6,397 bases of DNA from Bacillota bacterium (lineage in GTDB: Bacteria; Bacillota; Bacilli; Alicyclobacillales; SLC66): the NCBI GenBank assembly GCA_021846145.1, contig JAJZCJ010000190.1:1-6397 (forward strand). Direction: 5' to 3'. A model generated the notes under the pieces. That model was not told where the DNA came from. It saw only the letters and a list, made by a program, of their open reading frames with translations, and made no database searches. Positions 6,211 through 6,397 of this stretch are shown piece by piece (position 1 is the stretch's first letter; each line of letters begins with the position of its first letter). The position numbers were made by a program, and so were the translations under genes.

Positions 6211-6221
6211 CCCTATTGCAA
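6193..6221 (-). promoter_or_regulatory. Second candidate sigma-A promoter of the rib operon (distal, overlapping)
   Basis: On the minus strand TTGCAA (6221-6216) and TATACT (6198-6193) are also separated by exactly 17 bp, offset 11 bp upstream of the proximal candidate. It would start transcription near 6186. Either may be the true promoter, or both may act in tandem; the sequence does not decide. Confidence 0.4.
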
Positions 6222-6251
6222 AGTGAATTGCATACGAAAGGAATTTTACGC

Positions 6252-6397
6252 TTGTATAAATGGATCAAAACGATCGTTATCTTATGTGTGACACCAACCA
6301 CCATGATGTTTGGAGCGTCCACCATGGTGCACGCAGCTACCAGCGCGCCCACAATGCCAACACTACTCTCACAAAGCGCAGTCCTGATGGACATGAC
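6252..6397 (+). CDS. Secreted protein, probable D-alanyl-D-alanine carboxypeptidase (DacF/DacB type), N-terminal fragment cut by window edge
   Basis: Only 48 codons are present. The start is TTG at 6252, eight bases after AAAGGAA (6237-6243). The N-terminus is a typical Sec signal peptide: positively charged YKWIK, a hydrophobic core from about residue 8 to 25, and a VHA-A cleavage site after residue 28. The mature part begins ATSAPTMPTL and then LSQSAVLMDM, which resembles the conserved first strand of S11 penicillin-binding proteins, where a segment like SAILMD is followed by TGKVLYEKN; that continuation lies outside the window. Such enzymes trim the terminal D-alanine from peptidoglycan pentapeptides at the outer membrane face. 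Context agrees: in B. subtilis dacF lies near the rib cluster on the side opposite scpAB. The active-site SxxK motif is not visible, so the family call is a reasoned guess, whereas the secretion call is solid. Confidence 0.6.
   Translation, partial: MYKWIKTIVILCVTPTTMMFGASTMVHAATSAPTMPTLLSQSAVLMDM

Noticed and set aside
6191..6394. A minus-strand open frame of about 67 codons facing the secreted-protein gene
   Set aside because: It is antisense to a clear signal peptide with its own ribosome binding site, and runs into the rib promoter region. No domain or start signal supports it.
6260..6397. A plus-strand frame starting at ATG 6260 instead of TTG 6252
   Set aside because: It is also open to the window end, but it is 16 bases from the ribosome binding site and encodes a polar, histidine-rich sequence. 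The TTG frame gives an unmistakable signal peptide and a penicillin-binding-protein-like mature start.

Overview
The window looks like a chromosomal core region from a low-to-mid GC, spore-forming member of the Bacillota, in the Bacillus/Alicyclobacillus sphere. That placement rests on the protein sequences, the Bacillus-type gene order (riboflavin genes followed by scpA-scpB, with a probable dacF-type gene on the other side), AAGG-type ribosome binding sites, and frequent GTG/TTG starts. It is inference; no marker gene fixes the genus.

Everything from about 6190 down to base 1 is read leftward (minus strand) and looks like one transcription unit. From its 5' end it holds: one or two sigma-A-like promoters; an FMN riboswitch (6037-6169) with an expression platform that includes a probable terminator (5964-5995); then ribD, ribE, ribBA and ribH, the complete GTP plus ribulose-5-phosphate to riboflavin pathway. 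A spermidine-synthase-like methyltransferase-fold protein of unknown substrate follows, then a minimal site-2 protease (peptidase M50), and finally scpA and the first half of scpB, the kleisin and winged-helix partners of the SMC condensin. Junctions are very tight: two or three 4-bp ATGA/GTGA-style overlaps, a 19-bp scpA/scpB overlap, and no gap above about 35 bp. No internal terminator is visible.

To the right, a divergent plus-strand gene starts at about 6252. Only 48 codons are inside the window. They encode a signal peptide and the start of a mature protein that resembles the N-terminus of D-alanyl-D-alanine carboxypeptidases (DacF/DacB type). Its best promoter candidate is an extended -10 that physically overlaps the -10 of the rib operon.

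All four riboflavin enzymes keep their key catalytic residues. The less ordinary aspects are: (i) the apparent placement of condensin genes, a membrane protease and an uncharacterised enzyme behind an FMN riboswitch without a visible break; (ii) a riboswitch leader that seems able both to terminate transcription and to mask the ribD ribosome binding site; (iii) overlapping divergent promoters. I see no mobile element, CRISPR array, tRNA or rRNA, and no clear sign of a wholly new system.
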